Positions 23,490-35,675 of a stretch of DNA of 64,000 nt are shown piece by piece. The stretch is from Pelodera strongyloides (lineage: Eukaryota > Nematoda > Chromadorea > Rhabditida > Rhabditidae). The stretch is from NCBI GenBank assembly GCA_036852015.1, contig JAANDG010000490.1, forward strand, positions 48,004 to 112,003, written 5' to 3'. A program made the translations under genes and the position numbers. Every line of letters starts with the position of its first letter. The first letter of the stretch is position 1. The notes beneath the pieces are model-generated. The model was not told the DNA's origin. It did not search any database and was given only the letters and a program-made list of their open reading frames with translations.

Positions 23490-23850
23490 TAGAGTGAGAG
23501 AAAGAGAGATAGAGGGAGAGAGAGCGGGAGAGAGAGAGAAAGAGAGAGAGAAAGAGAGAGGTAGCTAAGAAGAGACTTAGACAGTGACCCAGACTGATAA
23601 TGATAATAAAATTTATACAGAAAGGGAACGCTTTTTATTGCTAGGCTGTCAGGATGCATGATAAATAGATAAGCTGACCTGGTGTATATTTGAATTGGCT
23701 GGCTACCTGTCAGAAACGGAGAGAGAGAGAGAGACGGAGAGAGAGAGAGAGAGAGACGGAGAGATAGAGGGAGAGAGGAGAAATATAGGGAGAGAGGAGA
23801 GAGAGAGACGGAGAGAGATAGAGAGAGATAAATAGAGAGGGAGAAGGGAT
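23490..23850. repeat. GA microsatellites
   Basis: GA tracts at 23490-23565 and 23719-23850 with GACGGAGA interruptions. Confidence 0.8.
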
Positions 23851-23985
23851 ATATGGACTATGGAGGAAGAGTCTGACCTTTTTAGTTTTTATCTATTTTA
23901 TACTTTATGAAGACATGTTTTTTCGCTAATTGTGCCGTGGTAGTGAAGCTCAATGAATAAAAACAAAATAACAACTTTATAGCAA

Positions 23986-24144
23986 CAGCGAAATACCGGC
24001 CGGTTGAAACTCATCGCGGGCAGCCGAATTCTTACGTATTTATGTAAAGTTGCTCGAACTTAACTCGATTTTTTTTATTCTAATTTATGTTCATTTTCAT
24101 GTGCTGCATAAGGATGCTGGAAGATTCGATATGTTTCGCTTTAA
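23986..24144. mobile_element. TTAA MITE, family A, eroded left end
   Basis: Left CAGCGAAATACCGGCCGG, right GATATGTTTCGCTTTAA. The interior shares the palindromic CTTACGTATTTATG / AACTCGATTTTT words of the family. Confidence 0.75.
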
Positions 24145-24429
24145 AGCAAATAGTTAAACACTACCCATTTTGCGACCGGTAGACGTTATTTCCAATAGCA
24201 AACAATAGTTGAGAGCACATCGGATTTACTTCTTTAAACTAAGAGCATCAGCACTGTTGCGCGTAACAAACTATTTGGTTTATTTTAATCGGATAATCGT
24301 CTAAACGGTACCGTAGTAAGACAGTACGGTATCGTTTTCTATGGGAGCTTAGTAAACCGGCGCTACTAAAAATTACAGTAAGTGGTCTAGCTTTGTATAT
24401 ATCTTTGACGAGAAATGATAGAGGGGCGA

Positions 24430-24877
24430 GAGCGAGAAAGAAAGATAACAAGACAGAGCAATGGAGAGGAAGAGAGGGAAGAGAGAGAGAGAGAGAGAGA
24501 AGTAAGAGAAACAGAAAGGTGCAGAAAAAGTAGATAGAGAGCAAGGGAGAGAGCGCGCGCGAGAGAGAGAGAGGAAGAGAGGAAGAGAGGGACGAGAGAT
24601 AGTGGAAGAGAGAGAGAACAAAAGAGATAGAGAGAAAGAAAGAAAGAAAGAAAGAGAGAGAAAGAGAGAGAGATTGAAACTCTAAAGAGTGGTTGGTCAA
24701 GCATCTTTTGGGTTTTCTGAAGATGAATATGGCGTATAGAAAGTGACTATGTCCACTGAATAGAGTAGAACCGGGGAATAATCTAATAAATTTAGTGGGA
24801 GTGACGCCACGCACCGCAAAACAAATATACTGCAACAAGAGTACTATTCAGTAAGGGAAGAGGAAGAGAGTGAGGAC

Positions 24878-24913
<36 letters not shown>

Positions 24914-25695
24914 GAGAGAAGCCAAGAGGTGTAAAGAGGGAGACAGAGAGGTAAGATAGGAGGGAGAAAGAGAGATGAAAACAGAGAGAGAGATAAAAAA
25001 GGTTCACAATTGAATGACTAGTACCTTACTAGGTTCCCAATTCCTCAAGTGTTTCTCGGAAGGTCATTTCAAGCAAACTATATTATTCGAAGAAATAAAT
25101 CGTAACAGTGCAAAAATAAATTTCGCAAAGAATTGTTCATACGAACGTAAAATAACATTAACTCCAAACTTGTCAACAAAGATACGTTAGCAAACCCGAT
25201 CACAATATATTTTACACACAATGTAAAAATTGTGGGGTGTGCATCTCGTGGAACGCGGCGACAAAAAATGTACGCCTAACTCCGCCGCGCACCTTCCCCC
25301 CGCGAAGCCTTCGCCAGACAGTCGCCAGTTATGCGCCGTGCAGCACGCGAATTTACTCCGTGTGGTTACGCGGCGTGGTCCGTTGCGGTTGAAAAAAAAC
25401 GAACGAACAAAACATATATAATACATGCAGGCGCTTTTGTGAACCCTATAGCCTCCATTAATAACGAACGAGGAGGGAATGTAGCAACATGAAAAGGAAC
25501 GTCTTTTCTAACAAAAAGATAGAATCAATGTATTCGTAATTTTGGTGATAGTTGGAGAAAGAGAGAGAGAGTGAGAGAGAGAGAAGAGAGAGCGAAGAGA
25601 GAGAGAAATAACGAGGGAGGGAGAAAGAGGGAGGAGAGGGACGAGGGCGAAGAGAAAGAAATAACGAGGGAGGGAGAAAGAGGGAGGGAGGGAGG

Positions 25696-25743
<48 letters not shown>

Positions 25744-25760
25744 GTAGAGGAAAAGAAAAG
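24430..25760. repeat. Purine microsatellite cluster with a GC-rich island
   Basis: GA tracts at 24430-24675, 24862-24990 and 25560-25750. 25240-25385 is a GC-rich island (GCGGCG, CGCCAGACAGTCGCCAG) of the dispersed GC-rich family. Long minus-strand frames here are SLSLSL artefacts. Confidence 0.75.
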
Positions 25761-25865
25761 AGTTGTGAAAGCTTCTGCCTCTGTTTGCTTAGGAGTCACT
25801 TTTCAATACTCAACGAAATGCAGCACTAAACAACGAAAACATTCATTTGCAAGTACATATACTAC

Positions 25866-26262
25866 TTAAAGGGACAGGCCCATCAAAATAAACCTATATT
25901 TACGATACGTTCATAATGACTATCAAGCATTTTTATTACAATATATACAAACTAAATTTCATCATTATTCGCCCGAGACAACTTTTTTCCAATGCGCTCC
26001 ACGCATATGTATACCATAAAACTGCAGATTTCAAAGCTATATATGCAAATTTTAATCGCATTATAATTTCACGATAAATTTGCATTGACGACAAGGATAT
26101 TTGCGGCTTTACGGTATACATTTGATCTGAGCGCATCGGAAAAAAGTTTCCCATGGCAAATAAATGTGAAATTTTGTTTGCATATATTGTAATAAAAATG
26201 CTTGATAGTCACTATGGACGTATCGTAAATATAGGTTTACTTTGATGGGCCTGTCCCTTTAA
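25866..26262. mobile_element. 397-bp TTAA MITE, family C copy 1
   Basis: Ends TTAAAGGGACAGGCCCATCA and its complement, TTAA on both sides. Inner inverted words: CCTATATTTACGATACGT, TATCAAGCATTTTTATTACA, GGAAAACTTTTTTCC-like. Nearly identical to the copy at 45491-45884 apart from small indels, so both moved or spread recently. Confidence 0.92.
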
Positions 26263-26700
26263 AGGGTCAGGCTCACGAGAAAATCAATACGCTGAAAATT
26301 CTGAGCTTATGCGTGTGTGCTATGCTAATTTTGCACACCTCGCTAGCAAGCGGCAACGATGCGGCGTGCAGGCGGTAGCGAGAGAAAAGCGGCCCGCCGC
26401 AACGTCCCGCAACGAGTTGTCCAATTTATTCATAACAGAAAGAGCATACAAAAGGACATATGATGGGAACACTAATGGTCTAGTTATGCCATTAAGAAGA
26501 GCTTATTGCATTGCGAAAAAAAAACAAGACACCGTAACCGAAGAGGCTCGTGCCAACCTTAGCTTAGCCCCCTCGCGCGCCCACCTTGCCTAATTCGCCG
26601 CCCACTATGTGCGCCCCGTATCCGAAAGGGAGCGCGCATAGGTGTCAGAGCGCATGTCAATATTTATTCAGCCTATAGGTGGTCATTTCATCGCCCCATA
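26259..26700. mobile_element. Partial MITE abutting family C copy 1, plus GC-rich segment
   Basis: Immediately after family C the same TTAA starts TTAAAGGGTCAGGCTCACGA, an end related to the MITE at 16368. I do not find its partner end. 26360-26640 is GC-rich (CGCGCGCCCACC, GCCGCCCAC), like the dispersed GC-rich family. Confidence 0.5.
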
Positions 26701-26889
26701 GATTTTCAACGAAAAATGAGGTCAAATCAAAATAATTTTAAAGCGATATGGCACGTGATTGGAAGCAAATGCGGGACGACTGAATTACCATGTATTATTT
26801 GCCCTTCTGGGAATATCCGCCGGCACAGTTTTTTTCTCTAGCAAAATTCTAATTTGCAGCGGCTATAAATCGCGATACTCGTAAATACA

Positions 26890-26970
26890 ACACACAACTA
26901 CCCTTGAGGGGATCGAACCCTTGACCTCTAGAGTCGCGGCGACGCGCACACTACCACTGCACCACAATAA
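26890..26970 (-). repeat. tRNA-like promoter module (SINE head or pseudo-tRNA)
   Basis: On the minus strand TGGTGCAGTGG matches the A box (TRGYNNARNNG), and GGGTTCGATCCC matches the B box about 35 nt later. The acceptor stem does not pair, so a functional tRNA is unlikely. A partial MITE end lies just upstream (26738). Confidence 0.6.
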
Positions 26971-29125
26971 GTAATCATAAATGCAAATTTGCGGCGATTC
27001 GTAGAAAAATTATTGTTATTTTAACACACACATGTTGCAAAGGGTGGTATCAGTCAATCAAAAACGTTTTTTTAAACATGTGGCATTTCGCACATACACA
27101 GGCACACACGCGTCTGTGCCGGAAACAAAAAAATAAAGAAAATAAAGAAAAACCGAATGCTCAAAAACCAAAAGATGTTTTGTTGCTCTCTTGGCACCAG
27201 GAAGTCAGTTACTTGTTTACGAAATGATCTATATTATACATACTTGCAAAAAGTTTGTTTTCCGCGAAACCTAGAACAGTTCATAAGATAATTTTAGAGT
27301 TTAGAGGGAGAATCATCACAGTATCAGAGACAGAACGAAACGAAGCTCTATTGTTTTTTTTTTACAAAACATATATGTTTTTAATATAAATGTTTTGATA
27401 AGAAAACGAGCGATTTTAAGAATAGAGAATATTTAACGAGGAGAGGAATTAAACACTTTTTGGGTAAGACTTCACTAGCGTAACGCAATATGCAGTTTCC
27501 CGCGCCCAACATAAGACATACGCAACATTTCATGGCGCGCTATGGTAGCTTAGCGGTATCTAGCAATACGCCAATGTTTGCTTATGAATAATTAATTCGT
27601 GTTAGTAGCTGCGCTAATTGGAATCTCAGTCATATCATGTATATGGGCATTGCTTATGTACCACTAACAAGCACTTTCGTACCGTAGCGGTATATTTGAC
27701 GAGATATTCGATATTCCTTAGCATACTTATACTACTTGCGCACAATTAAACAAATCTTATGTCTCAACTAACTGACCTAGAAAGCTGTAGCTCTATAGAA
27801 CATATAACACACCAAATCACACAAAGCTACGCTTCATCCAGGAGAGCTACATTCAACGAGAAAACACTTGCATCAGTCCTTATTTGTCGGTGATAAAAAA
27901 GGCTTAGGTTTAGGATATTATAATCATCCTTATATCATACATCAGTATTGTTATAAAACAAAAAACTTCATAAAAGAGTTAGAATATCGATTTACAGACT
28001 TATAAACTGTCATCTAGGCCTATATTGTATGAATATGCAAGCAGTATAGTATGTGTCGTATACCACACCACACACGGCCACGCATATAGCATAATTTGCA
28101 AGTCAATTGTGTAAACGATGTTTGAATTCAAATATTTGTCGATAGACGGGGGTTATCGATAGATATGATAGATAGGAATACAGTTGACAGAATGAGAAGT
28201 TTCAAAACCAGGTTCAATACCGCTTTGCACTTTACGGTATCGACAAGGAGTATACAACCACGATCGCCAGGTATAACTATGGTTTACAAAAGGATGACTA
28301 ACACCGACTAACACTGATGCAGGGCCGACACGGAAGGACAAATTTGCAAATCGTAAAAGAAGGGTCGCGGTCGTGAATACGTAAATGCAACAAAGTTATC
28401 TACAGTACAATATTGTACAATTCTTAAAATTTGGATTTTATAGTACAGTCCTCCCTGGCCTCCCCAGGGAGCTAAAGAATGCGTAGAAAGTACGACTGCA
28501 GAAGAGAATCAGAGCGCTCGTGAGCCTAGGGAGGGCTCCCTGTGTGATGGTGAATACTGCTTCAGGACAGACGACTCGAAAGGTTCCCTAAGTCTTCACA
28601 AAACAACTACTGACAAATTTTCTAGCTAAAGACGATGAAAAAAAAATCACTTTTATATAAGAATGTGCTTGAGTTCAATGACTATGATGGCCTATTCGTG
28701 TTTGCGATTCGCACTTGTGAAAATGGCAAATGCCTGTGGAAATAGCAAAGGCCATGCGTTAGAATAAATGTTTGGTGTGAGTTATATACCCGGATCTATG
28801 AGTTATACATCAGTATCTGAGCCGGGGTAATTTGAATTTGGAATTGGCATTTCAAATTTTAAAGAGTGGGCGGTGCACTAGCAAATGGGTACAAAAAAGG
28901 ACCTAGACAAATACACATAAAGAGTGCATAGCGGCAGATGGAAAATTCAAAAATAAATTTTCTGATAAGAAAATTTTGAGCGGAAAAAGACAAAGAAAGA
29001 AGTGGGTATATTATTTTGTATTTTCCGGGCGGGCACATCTGCCCTTATGTAGAAAGTGACAGGTGCTAAGTACAAGGATTTAACCCTAATTTAGAACATA
29101 GTTTATTTTTTGAAGGGAAAAATTG
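26971..29125. other. Intergenic, no gene recognised
   Basis: AT-rich unique-looking DNA. 28450-28475 has a CTCCCTGG/CCAGGGAG hairpin. Short open frames have no splice-consistent neighbours. Confidence 0.5.
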
Positions 29126-29128
29126 GAA

Positions 29129-29195
29129 GGGCGGGAATCGAACCCGCGTCTTTGAATTGCTAAGCACTAAACAACTACACCGCCATCTACTGTAA
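29129..29195 (-). repeat. tRNA-like promoter module
   Basis: The minus strand has GGTGTAGTTGTTTAGTG (A-box-like) and GCGGGTTCGATTCCCGC (a perfect T-arm with B box). Acceptor-stem pairing is poor. Probably a SINE head or a decayed tRNA. Confidence 0.55.
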
Positions 29196-29850
29196 TTCTT
29201 ACTAAAATTACCGTACTCAACCCATACAAAAATAAGAAATAAAGGGTAGAAATTTGTAGAAATAAAAATTGGAAAGAAGACAAAATGGACGCAACAATAT
29301 CAAGAAAATAAGTATCACCAAAAAAGTACTTGAACAAAACTGAATAAATAAATAAAAAACTGCCCAAAAGTTCAGACGTTTTGAATTTAGATGAAATTTA
29401 CAACCAATAATTTTATTGGAAAGCTAGGCAATTAATATTTTGCAGTTTGCCAATTGTCTGCAAAATCAAAAACAAAGGAAAATGTCCACTATAAACTACG
29501 AAGTTACCATGCATTACAAGGAAGCCTCTCTTTTGGTAAATCCATATCGTTTTAATTTTATCATGTTTCCAGACAATATACACGCACCTAATTGCGCTCT
29601 ATACAGCTTTGTAAATAGTATATGTGTGTATAGTGTACGGTACCTGGTGTAAATGTGGGTGGCTTATTTGTATTTCATATTGTATTTTGTATTTTGATTA
29701 CGGTAACGTTAGGGCAATGTGTCACACAAACAACTCAACAATTGTAAGAATATAAGTGCTCAAACAAGTATCACAAGATTATTAGCAAACAAAAGTTATG
29801 AGAGTCTGGCTTTTGCGAGGTCCCTGGGTTAACTAATGGTAAGCAAGAGT

Positions 29851-29960
29851 TTAAAGCGGAATGACACGTGGTTCGTAAAAACGGGGCTTTTCTGCATTTC
29901 CATGTATTTTATGACAGACTTCTGCGCCATTCTGGGCAGGTGCCAGTCATTCGGCTTTAA
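29851..29960. mobile_element. 110-bp TTAA MITE, family D
   Basis: TTAA-flanked, ends TTAAAGCGGAATGACACGTG and a right end CAGTCATTCGGCTTTAA. Related to 52113-52274 (AAGCGGTATGACACATGG) and to fragments near 10597 and 26738. Confidence 0.7.
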
Positions 29961-30408
29961 ATTGAAAAATATATATTTGAAAAAAAAAATGTAACTGGTT
30001 GTGTATTGCTATTAGCTATGCATAAGTTAACTGCATATATATTGCCCTCTTTATAAAGTAGAAAAGGGCCAACCACGTATAAAACCTCATAAAAACGCTC
30101 ACAAATGGGCCACTTCATTTTTTTGCGGCACAAAACCTCACATGATAGGATGTGAATAGTAGAAGTGGCCATTTCACAAATTTAAAGATGCATTTTTGGG
30201 GTAAGATATAAGATTTAGTTCGGACTTTATTATACCTCAAAGCTTGTTACTTTTTTTGTAAGCGCGTTGGTAAGCTGCTTGTACTTCTAATAAATCATTC
30301 AATTCTTCAATTAGGTATTAGGTCATTAAAACAAGATAAATAATTACGCATCTGTCATTGCAGTATCCGAATAAAGGAAACTACCAAATGATGTTGAAAT
30401 TCCTAGCT

Positions 30409-30543
30409 TTATTTAATATTTCCAAATAAAAACTGAAAAGGGCAACTAAAAGTATAATGTGTACCGCCTGACATAGTGGGCAGACTCTCAATTTCGTTCC
30501 GCGAGTTCATATACCACGTGGTTAAAATTTTCCCTTTCTTACA
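30409..30543 (-). CDS. Possible last exon of the secreted C6-like gene
   Basis: A phase-0 frame reads KGKILTTWYMNSRNEIESLP then TMSGGTHYTFSCPFQF and ends at a stop. A final beta-strand-like segment ending in Cys would complete the Cys-rich domain whose other exons lie at 32676-33355. The acceptor is weak and the 2.1-kb intron that would be needed contains several repeats, so this is a tentative assignment. Confidence 0.3.
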   Translation of the reverse strand, partial: CKKGKILTTWYMNSRNEIESLPTMSGGTHYTFSCPFQFLFGNIK

Positions 30544-30554
30544 ATGCAAATGAC

Positions 30555-30620
30555 ATGAGCCGAGAGAAAGAGAGAGAGAGAGATATATATATATAGAGAT
30601 AAAGAGAGAGAGAATGAAAA
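30555..30620. repeat. GA/TA microsatellite
   Basis: GAGAGA, then TATATATATA, then GAGAGA. Confidence 0.75.
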
Positions 30621-31038
30621 ACAACGAGTTTTTGAGAAAAGGGAGAAAGCACGTGTTAGTTGGGTAATATATGAGCTGAGTGTGACTATCACACATGAGA
30701 AAGGACAGTTTCACAAGCAAGACTAGCGAGATCAAAGGGAGGAAAAACCAAAAATGAAATTTTAAAGGGTTTGCACTAACTAAAGGTGCTGGTAAGCCAT
30801 GTTGAGATTACGGTACTTGTAAGCCAAGTATCCATCGGTGTAAGACGCACAGAAATGGAACACAATTTGCGTATAATACATCGGAATGTTGACGAGAGTA
30901 AGTTTCGCAAACCAACCACTTTAAAGTTCAACTCAGCAACAATGTTTCATACTATTATGGTTGAAAAGCTTGAATAGTAAACACGAGAAACATTTAATGT
31001 TTATTAATATTTCGGTAGTAAAAAAAACACAATCAAAT

Positions 31039-31457
31039 TTAAAGGGTCAGGCCCATTTCAAATTACCCCTATTTTTGATGATTCCATCTGATTCTCCATG
31101 TCAAATATAGCATGATGCAATATTTTTCTAATTTTCAAGCGCAAAATTCACGCAGATATTCAGCAATTTACCATGGCCAGTCATACCCAACTATTTATCG
31201 CATTTGTCACGCCCCTTCGCGCTAATTGGGCAATATGCTATATTGGGCGTGGCAATTGCGATATCGGCCAATCAGCGCGAATGGGCGTGCCAACTGCGAT
31301 GGATAGCTGTGTATGACTGCTCACGGTAAATTGCTGAATAATGAGTAATTTTTGCGCTTGAAAATTAGAAAATTATTGCATCCTACTATATTTGACATGG
31401 AGAATCAGATGGAATCATCAAAGATAGGGGTCATTTGAAATGGGCCTGACCCTTTAA
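31039..31457. mobile_element. 419-bp TTAA MITE, family E
   Basis: Ends TTAAAGGGTCAGGCCCATTT and its complement, TTAA on both sides. The inner arms (CCATCTGATTCTCCATGTCA and complement, GCGCGAATGGGCGTG) are strongly palindromic. No coding capacity. Confidence 0.92.
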
Positions 31458-32032
31458 GTACAAAAGTAGCAACAAGAAGAAAATTGGGTCACCCGTCCTC
31501 AAAAGATGATTAACAAGTTAAATTTTTAAATAAATAAAAAAAAAATAAATAAAAATACTAAACACAAGTTGTTTCAGAATGAATGCTACATCGAATAATG
31601 TATGCAAACATTGATAAATACAGTCTATATTACGCAGTGTGAGCAAAACGGAATATGTGCCCAGATCACAGAACCATCGGTAGCTGGTCACCAAATGGTT
31701 TTCACCAAGAAAAAAACATTTTATGACAGACATTGACCAGTGACCGTTTGACGACGGTTTTCGAGAAAACTTAGTCACGTCAAGTACACCAAATGGTCAG
31801 CAGTTGGTCCACGAAAAAAGCCAGGGAGCCGTAGCCAAATAGGCTTCTCCGTTTCCTACGTAAGCTCCAGATACGAATATATTAATATTCAAGAGATATA
31901 TCACTTGGAGAGTTAACTTCTAGTGTAAATACATGTAATAGCTGATACTGAATGACCTAAATAAGTCCTCCTTTTACCACATACATACATGGCATTTTAG
32001 TAAGTTATTTTAGTAAGAGAAAAATCAAGGTA

Positions 32033-32219
32033 TTGGCGTATGCTTGAAACCCCTCGTGGACAACTGACTTCTTACGTACGATAATTTGCTCGAATTTAGC
32101 TCGATTTTGTATTCTAATTTAGAATTCATTTGCATAAGCTGCATAAGACGCTGGTGTGCTCGACATGTTTCAAAAACCGGGTGTTATTTTATCAAAAACC
32201 GGGCAGTATTTCGCTTTAA
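32033..32219. mobile_element. TTAA MITE, family A, rearranged ends
   Basis: The right end has CAAAAACCGGG twice before GCAGTATTTCGCTTTAA. The left end is eroded (GTATGCTTGAAAC). The palindromic middle (TAGCTCGATTTT / GAATTCATTTGCATAAGC) matches the family. Confidence 0.7.
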
Positions 32220-32534
32220 ATTTTTCGTGGGCCATTTTATCAACTCCTTCGTCTTCTGTCTTACGGTGCAGGATTAATGAGATAACATTCAAGTGTTATT
32301 ATCGCAAGTGGTGGCGTCCCCATGAACCAAGTCCCGCCTACGCACGTTCCCAACGAGGAAACCTGGAACGACAAATATCATTTATTCTGTTGGCGCAAGC
32401 TTGGCTCGCTAAAGTGCGAGCGGATCCTGTGCCGCGTAAGTTTTGCACGGTACTGCGTTGCAAAGTTATATATGCGCGTCATCTTGACGCCTTTTGTATG
32501 CCTTTTGTACGCCACAGTTCGCTGTCTTCATTAC

Positions 32535-32643
32535 TGAGGCCATATTCACCACTCCAATTCTCTCGGGGAACTAGTCCCTGGGGACAGAAAATAGCCTTCG
32601 AATGTCAGAGACGCAGAGAAAAGAGTGGTGAATACGGCCTCTG
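32535..32643. repeat. Short inverted-repeat element
   Basis: GAGGCCATATTCACCACTC at the left and its complement, GAGTGGTGAATACGGCCTC, at the right, 109 bp overall. A small MITE of a separate family. Confidence 0.75.
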
Positions 32644-32675
32644 CTTTAGAAAGTAAATAAAAATATAAAAAATAC

Positions 32676-34300
32676 CTCTCTATAGCTGGTCGACTCGTCA
32701 CTGACATTCAGATAAGCACCCAAAGGAATAGTATCCGTATTAGCCACTATAGCCGTATTGAGGACTTCTTGTTCTGGCGGACTCCTAAGGTAAGCGTTTA
32801 AATAACTTTTCCGACAGAAAAGATTGTCTTGATGATTCACTCAGAGCCATAGAGGTACCTACTCCCTACAGACTTGTGAGCCGAACAGTTTACTGGCGAA
32901 GTACTTTTCCGGATGTTAGTTTCCGTTTCAGTGTCAGTTTCAGTTTCAGTTTCTGTTTCTGTTTCTGTTTCAGTTTCAGATCTTATTTCGGCGCAAATTC
33001 TCTTTCTGTTTCATCGCCGTGTTACAATTGATATTTCCATTATATTCCGTGGAGCTGAAATTCTATGTAATCTAATCTGTCCCAAACTTCAGTAGTAAAT
33101 AATATGTATACCCCGTAGAATCCCCCTGTCCTAGTCTTTGATATAAATTATTTTCCTATACTTAACTTTTTTAAATGAACTAAGTTTTACACGATAATTT
33201 TGGACGTAAATAAATAAGTAAATAACGGAAAACATACGTGCATGTTGCATCCACCATGCTCATACAGTCCTCATTATTGTAGTCAAAGAGGAGGACACCG
33301 TCGGCAAACTGCGTCTGCGTGATACTGATGTATTGCGACAACGGTGGACAACAATCTGAAAACAGGGAAAATTGCCACGATATTGCTACGCTTACGCTTC
33401 TGACTCCGTGTGTCGGAAACACGTCAGAATTCCCGTGTGGAAGCCGCAGGTTTAGATTACTGTGGCTGAGCAAGTAGCACTGTAAAAGCTTAGGCTGGTT
33501 ATAGGCTTACGAGGGAAGAAAATATTTCCTTATTTTTCTTGTGTCCAAAGACCGGAATTTCGGAAAAAAATATTGTGAAAAACGCACTCAACTGCGCCAA
33601 GTACTCGCCCAGGGTTATTCTCCACACAATCAGAACGGTTCCCCCAGTTACCATGAGCTCGACCCTTTCAGTGACCTAAATTTGAAAGTTCAACGATTTA
33701 GCTTACCTCCACTAGGAGGTAATGTCGTTGTTGTCGTTGTGGTGGTAATTGGACTGACGGTCGTGGTAGTCGTTGTCCCTAAAATGTCTGAAAATATTGT
33801 AAGTAGGAATACGCCCGGCGGTTAGCTGCCCATGAATAGGACACGGGTTCGATTCCTGTCCCAGACGGTCACACACAAGAAAAACTTGTACACTACAGCG
33901 GGGCCAGAAGACGAAACAACTTGCGAACAGATTGCCCGACAAGTTTTTGAAAAGTACACCGCGTCGACTACACCAGCATTCTTATGCAGCATATGCAAAT
34001 GCACATAAATTAGAATAAAAAATCGATCTAAATTAGCAAATTAGCATAAATAGATTAGAATTCACTTAACGATTCGTTTCAGAAACACGGGCCGGCAATT
34101 AGCTTTAAAGGGTAGGGCCCACCATAGCCCTGCACCATTTTCGCGCAAGGGTAGATATAACAGAGTGGATTTTTATAATTTTACTCTACTTTCAAAAATG
34201 GATCAAGACAATGGTTCCAACCCGGTGTAGGAGTGGGCGACGGTCGGACTGGAACACATCCACCACACAAATGAAGAAGGAGCAGCACTGTCAGGGAAAA
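32676..34300 (-). CDS. Secreted Thr-rich, Cys-rich protein (nematode C6/DUF281-like), partial model
   Basis: Four exons join in phase: 34300-34222 gives a signal-peptide core FSLTVLLLLHLCGGC then VPVRPSPTPTP; 33778-33707 gives a Thr linker (TTTTTTVSPITTTTTTTT, then LPPSG); 33355-33238 gives CCPPLSQYISITQTQFADGV then LLFDYNNEDCMSMVDATC; 32784-32676 gives SPPEQEVLNTAIVANTDTIP ending SYRE. The design (signal peptide, CVP, Thr spacer, CC, spaced Cys with beta-like strands) resembles secreted nematode proteins with C6 or DUF281 domains. The start exon is not found (no ATG in 34300-34222), and the 3' end may be the exon at 30409-30543. Role unknown. Confidence 0.6.
32913..32980. repeat. Hexamer tandem repeat (TTTCWG)n
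   Basis: About ten units of GTTTCAGTTTCTGT-type hexamers in an intron of the C6-like gene. Confidence 0.8.
33815..33872 (+). repeat. tRNA-like promoter module
   Basis: GGCGGTTAGCTGCCCATG then CACGGGTTCGATTCCTGTCC. The B box is canonical, and the A box (TTAGCTGCCC) is approximate. It sits in the first recognised intron of the C6-like gene, opposite in strand. Confidence 0.5.
33939..34108. mobile_element. TTAA MITE, family A
   Basis: Left CAAGTTTTTGAAAAGTACACC (eroded). Right CGATTCGTTTCAGAAACACG then GGCCGGCAATTAGCTTTAA. The interior AGCATTCTTATGCAGCATAT / TAGAATAAAAAATCGATC matches the family. Intronic in the C6-like gene. Confidence 0.75.
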
Positions 34301-34450
34301 CTGGAAAGAATGAATCTTTTGAATGGGCAAGGGTGGTCTTAGCTTCCCTATTTGATTACTGTCTTACTGTATGGATGCTGTTTTAGAGAATTCAGACTTT
34401 CAGAATAGGAAGGAAGTTCGCTCCTATACAGGTACAGGTACTCCCGAGGC

Positions 34451-34474
34451 TTAGGCTTAGGCTTAGGCTTAGGG
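34451..34474. repeat. Interstitial TTAGGC repeat
   Basis: Three perfect TTAGGC units and a fourth, TTAGGG, preceded by GAGGC. TTAGGC is the telomere unit of most nematodes. Four units is short enough to arise by chance slippage. Confidence 0.7.
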
Positions 34475-34719
34475 CTAAACTATTTCCAACCTGAACTGAC
34501 ATCCTCGTCCACGGAATTTCAATAACATTCGGCCACATCTTCTTATATCAGAAGACTGAATAAAACTGGCGAGTCTCGGTTGAAATACTGTAAATATTAG
34601 AGTTTAAATGTGCTTTCGGTCTTTAGGCGATACATCGGAATCTATCTAATTCCACAAAAGTAAAAAAATAAATTTCTGAAACTAAACGGAACTTCTGTGC
34701 ATATGTCTGCACAACAGGA

Positions 34720-35675
34720 TATTGTCCAATTTTATTACATTGCATTACATGAAAACCTCCCTTTGCGATACAGTGGATAACACACCTTCATAATATCGAT
34801 ACGCAAACAAGCTTTATCTTCAATCCTTTATTCGGTGTAAGTGGTGGTTTTTTACAGCAATTTTTAACTCTAGGGATACGTCACATACAGCACACACATT
34901 ATATTATTCCATGAATAGGCCACGACAAACCTATATATATACATCCAATGATAACAAGCAACAACTTCTTTAAATCAATTATGAGGGTAAATACCGTAAA
35001 CATTAGGAAAACCCGATAGTGTCAAATTTGGTAAGCCTACAAATTGAAATTAGGCACATACGAAGGAACAGAACAATTAATATTACGAGACACGAGAGCA
35101 CTCACCCTAAACACGGTGGAAAAAGCAAAAAGAGACCGAAAAATAAATTACGATATAATCCACCAACAAAGACCAATAAAATTCATACAAAAGGTTGAGA
35201 GACAGGAGACCTATAAGACCCCTAAACTTACCAATTTCTGAAAATACACACCTTTATGAGCGGGTGTGTCTAGGGTTGGTGGAAAATTAGTCCGAATGCA
35301 GGACATCCGCAACAACAGCCCTTATATCCTAGCCTTTATCTATCTTTTTTTTTTTTTTTTTTTTTGTGGTGAACCTTGTCATAGGGGCGGAGGTGGGACC
35401 CTAGGCGTCAAAAGCCTAGATGAAGAACAAAATGCGATTTGCTCGCAACGAGGAATCGCTACAGTATGCGCGGATGACCTGCGCATCCAAGTTTGAATCG
35501 CAGCGAAAGAAGAGTGGTGTACGGTGTGTTATCCACCTACTCACAAAGTACAATTTTCATTACATTGCATTACATGAAAACCTCCCTTTGCGATACAGTG
35601 GATAACACACCTTCATAATATCGATACGCAAACAAGCTTTATCTTCAATCCTTTATTCGGTGTAAGTGGTAGAAG
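34720..35675. repeat. Retroposon-like repeat block
   Basis: About 115 bp at 34736-34849 recurs at 35558-35672 (TTGCATTACATGAAAACCTC ... CTTTATTCGGTGTAAGTGGT). 35398-35553 recurs at 38942-39103. The joined 35398-35672 block looks like the 3' part of one longer element with a TTACATTGCATTACAT tail. A 22-base T run precedes it (35345-35366). A 65-codon frame at 35044-35241 (KLGTYEGTEQLILRDTRALT ...) could be the end of a retrotransposon ORF, but I cannot name it. Confidence 0.6.

Noticed and set aside
24248..24838. 196-codon minus-strand open frame
   Set aside because: Most of it is a translated GA microsatellite (SLSLSL runs); no domain and no codon structure.
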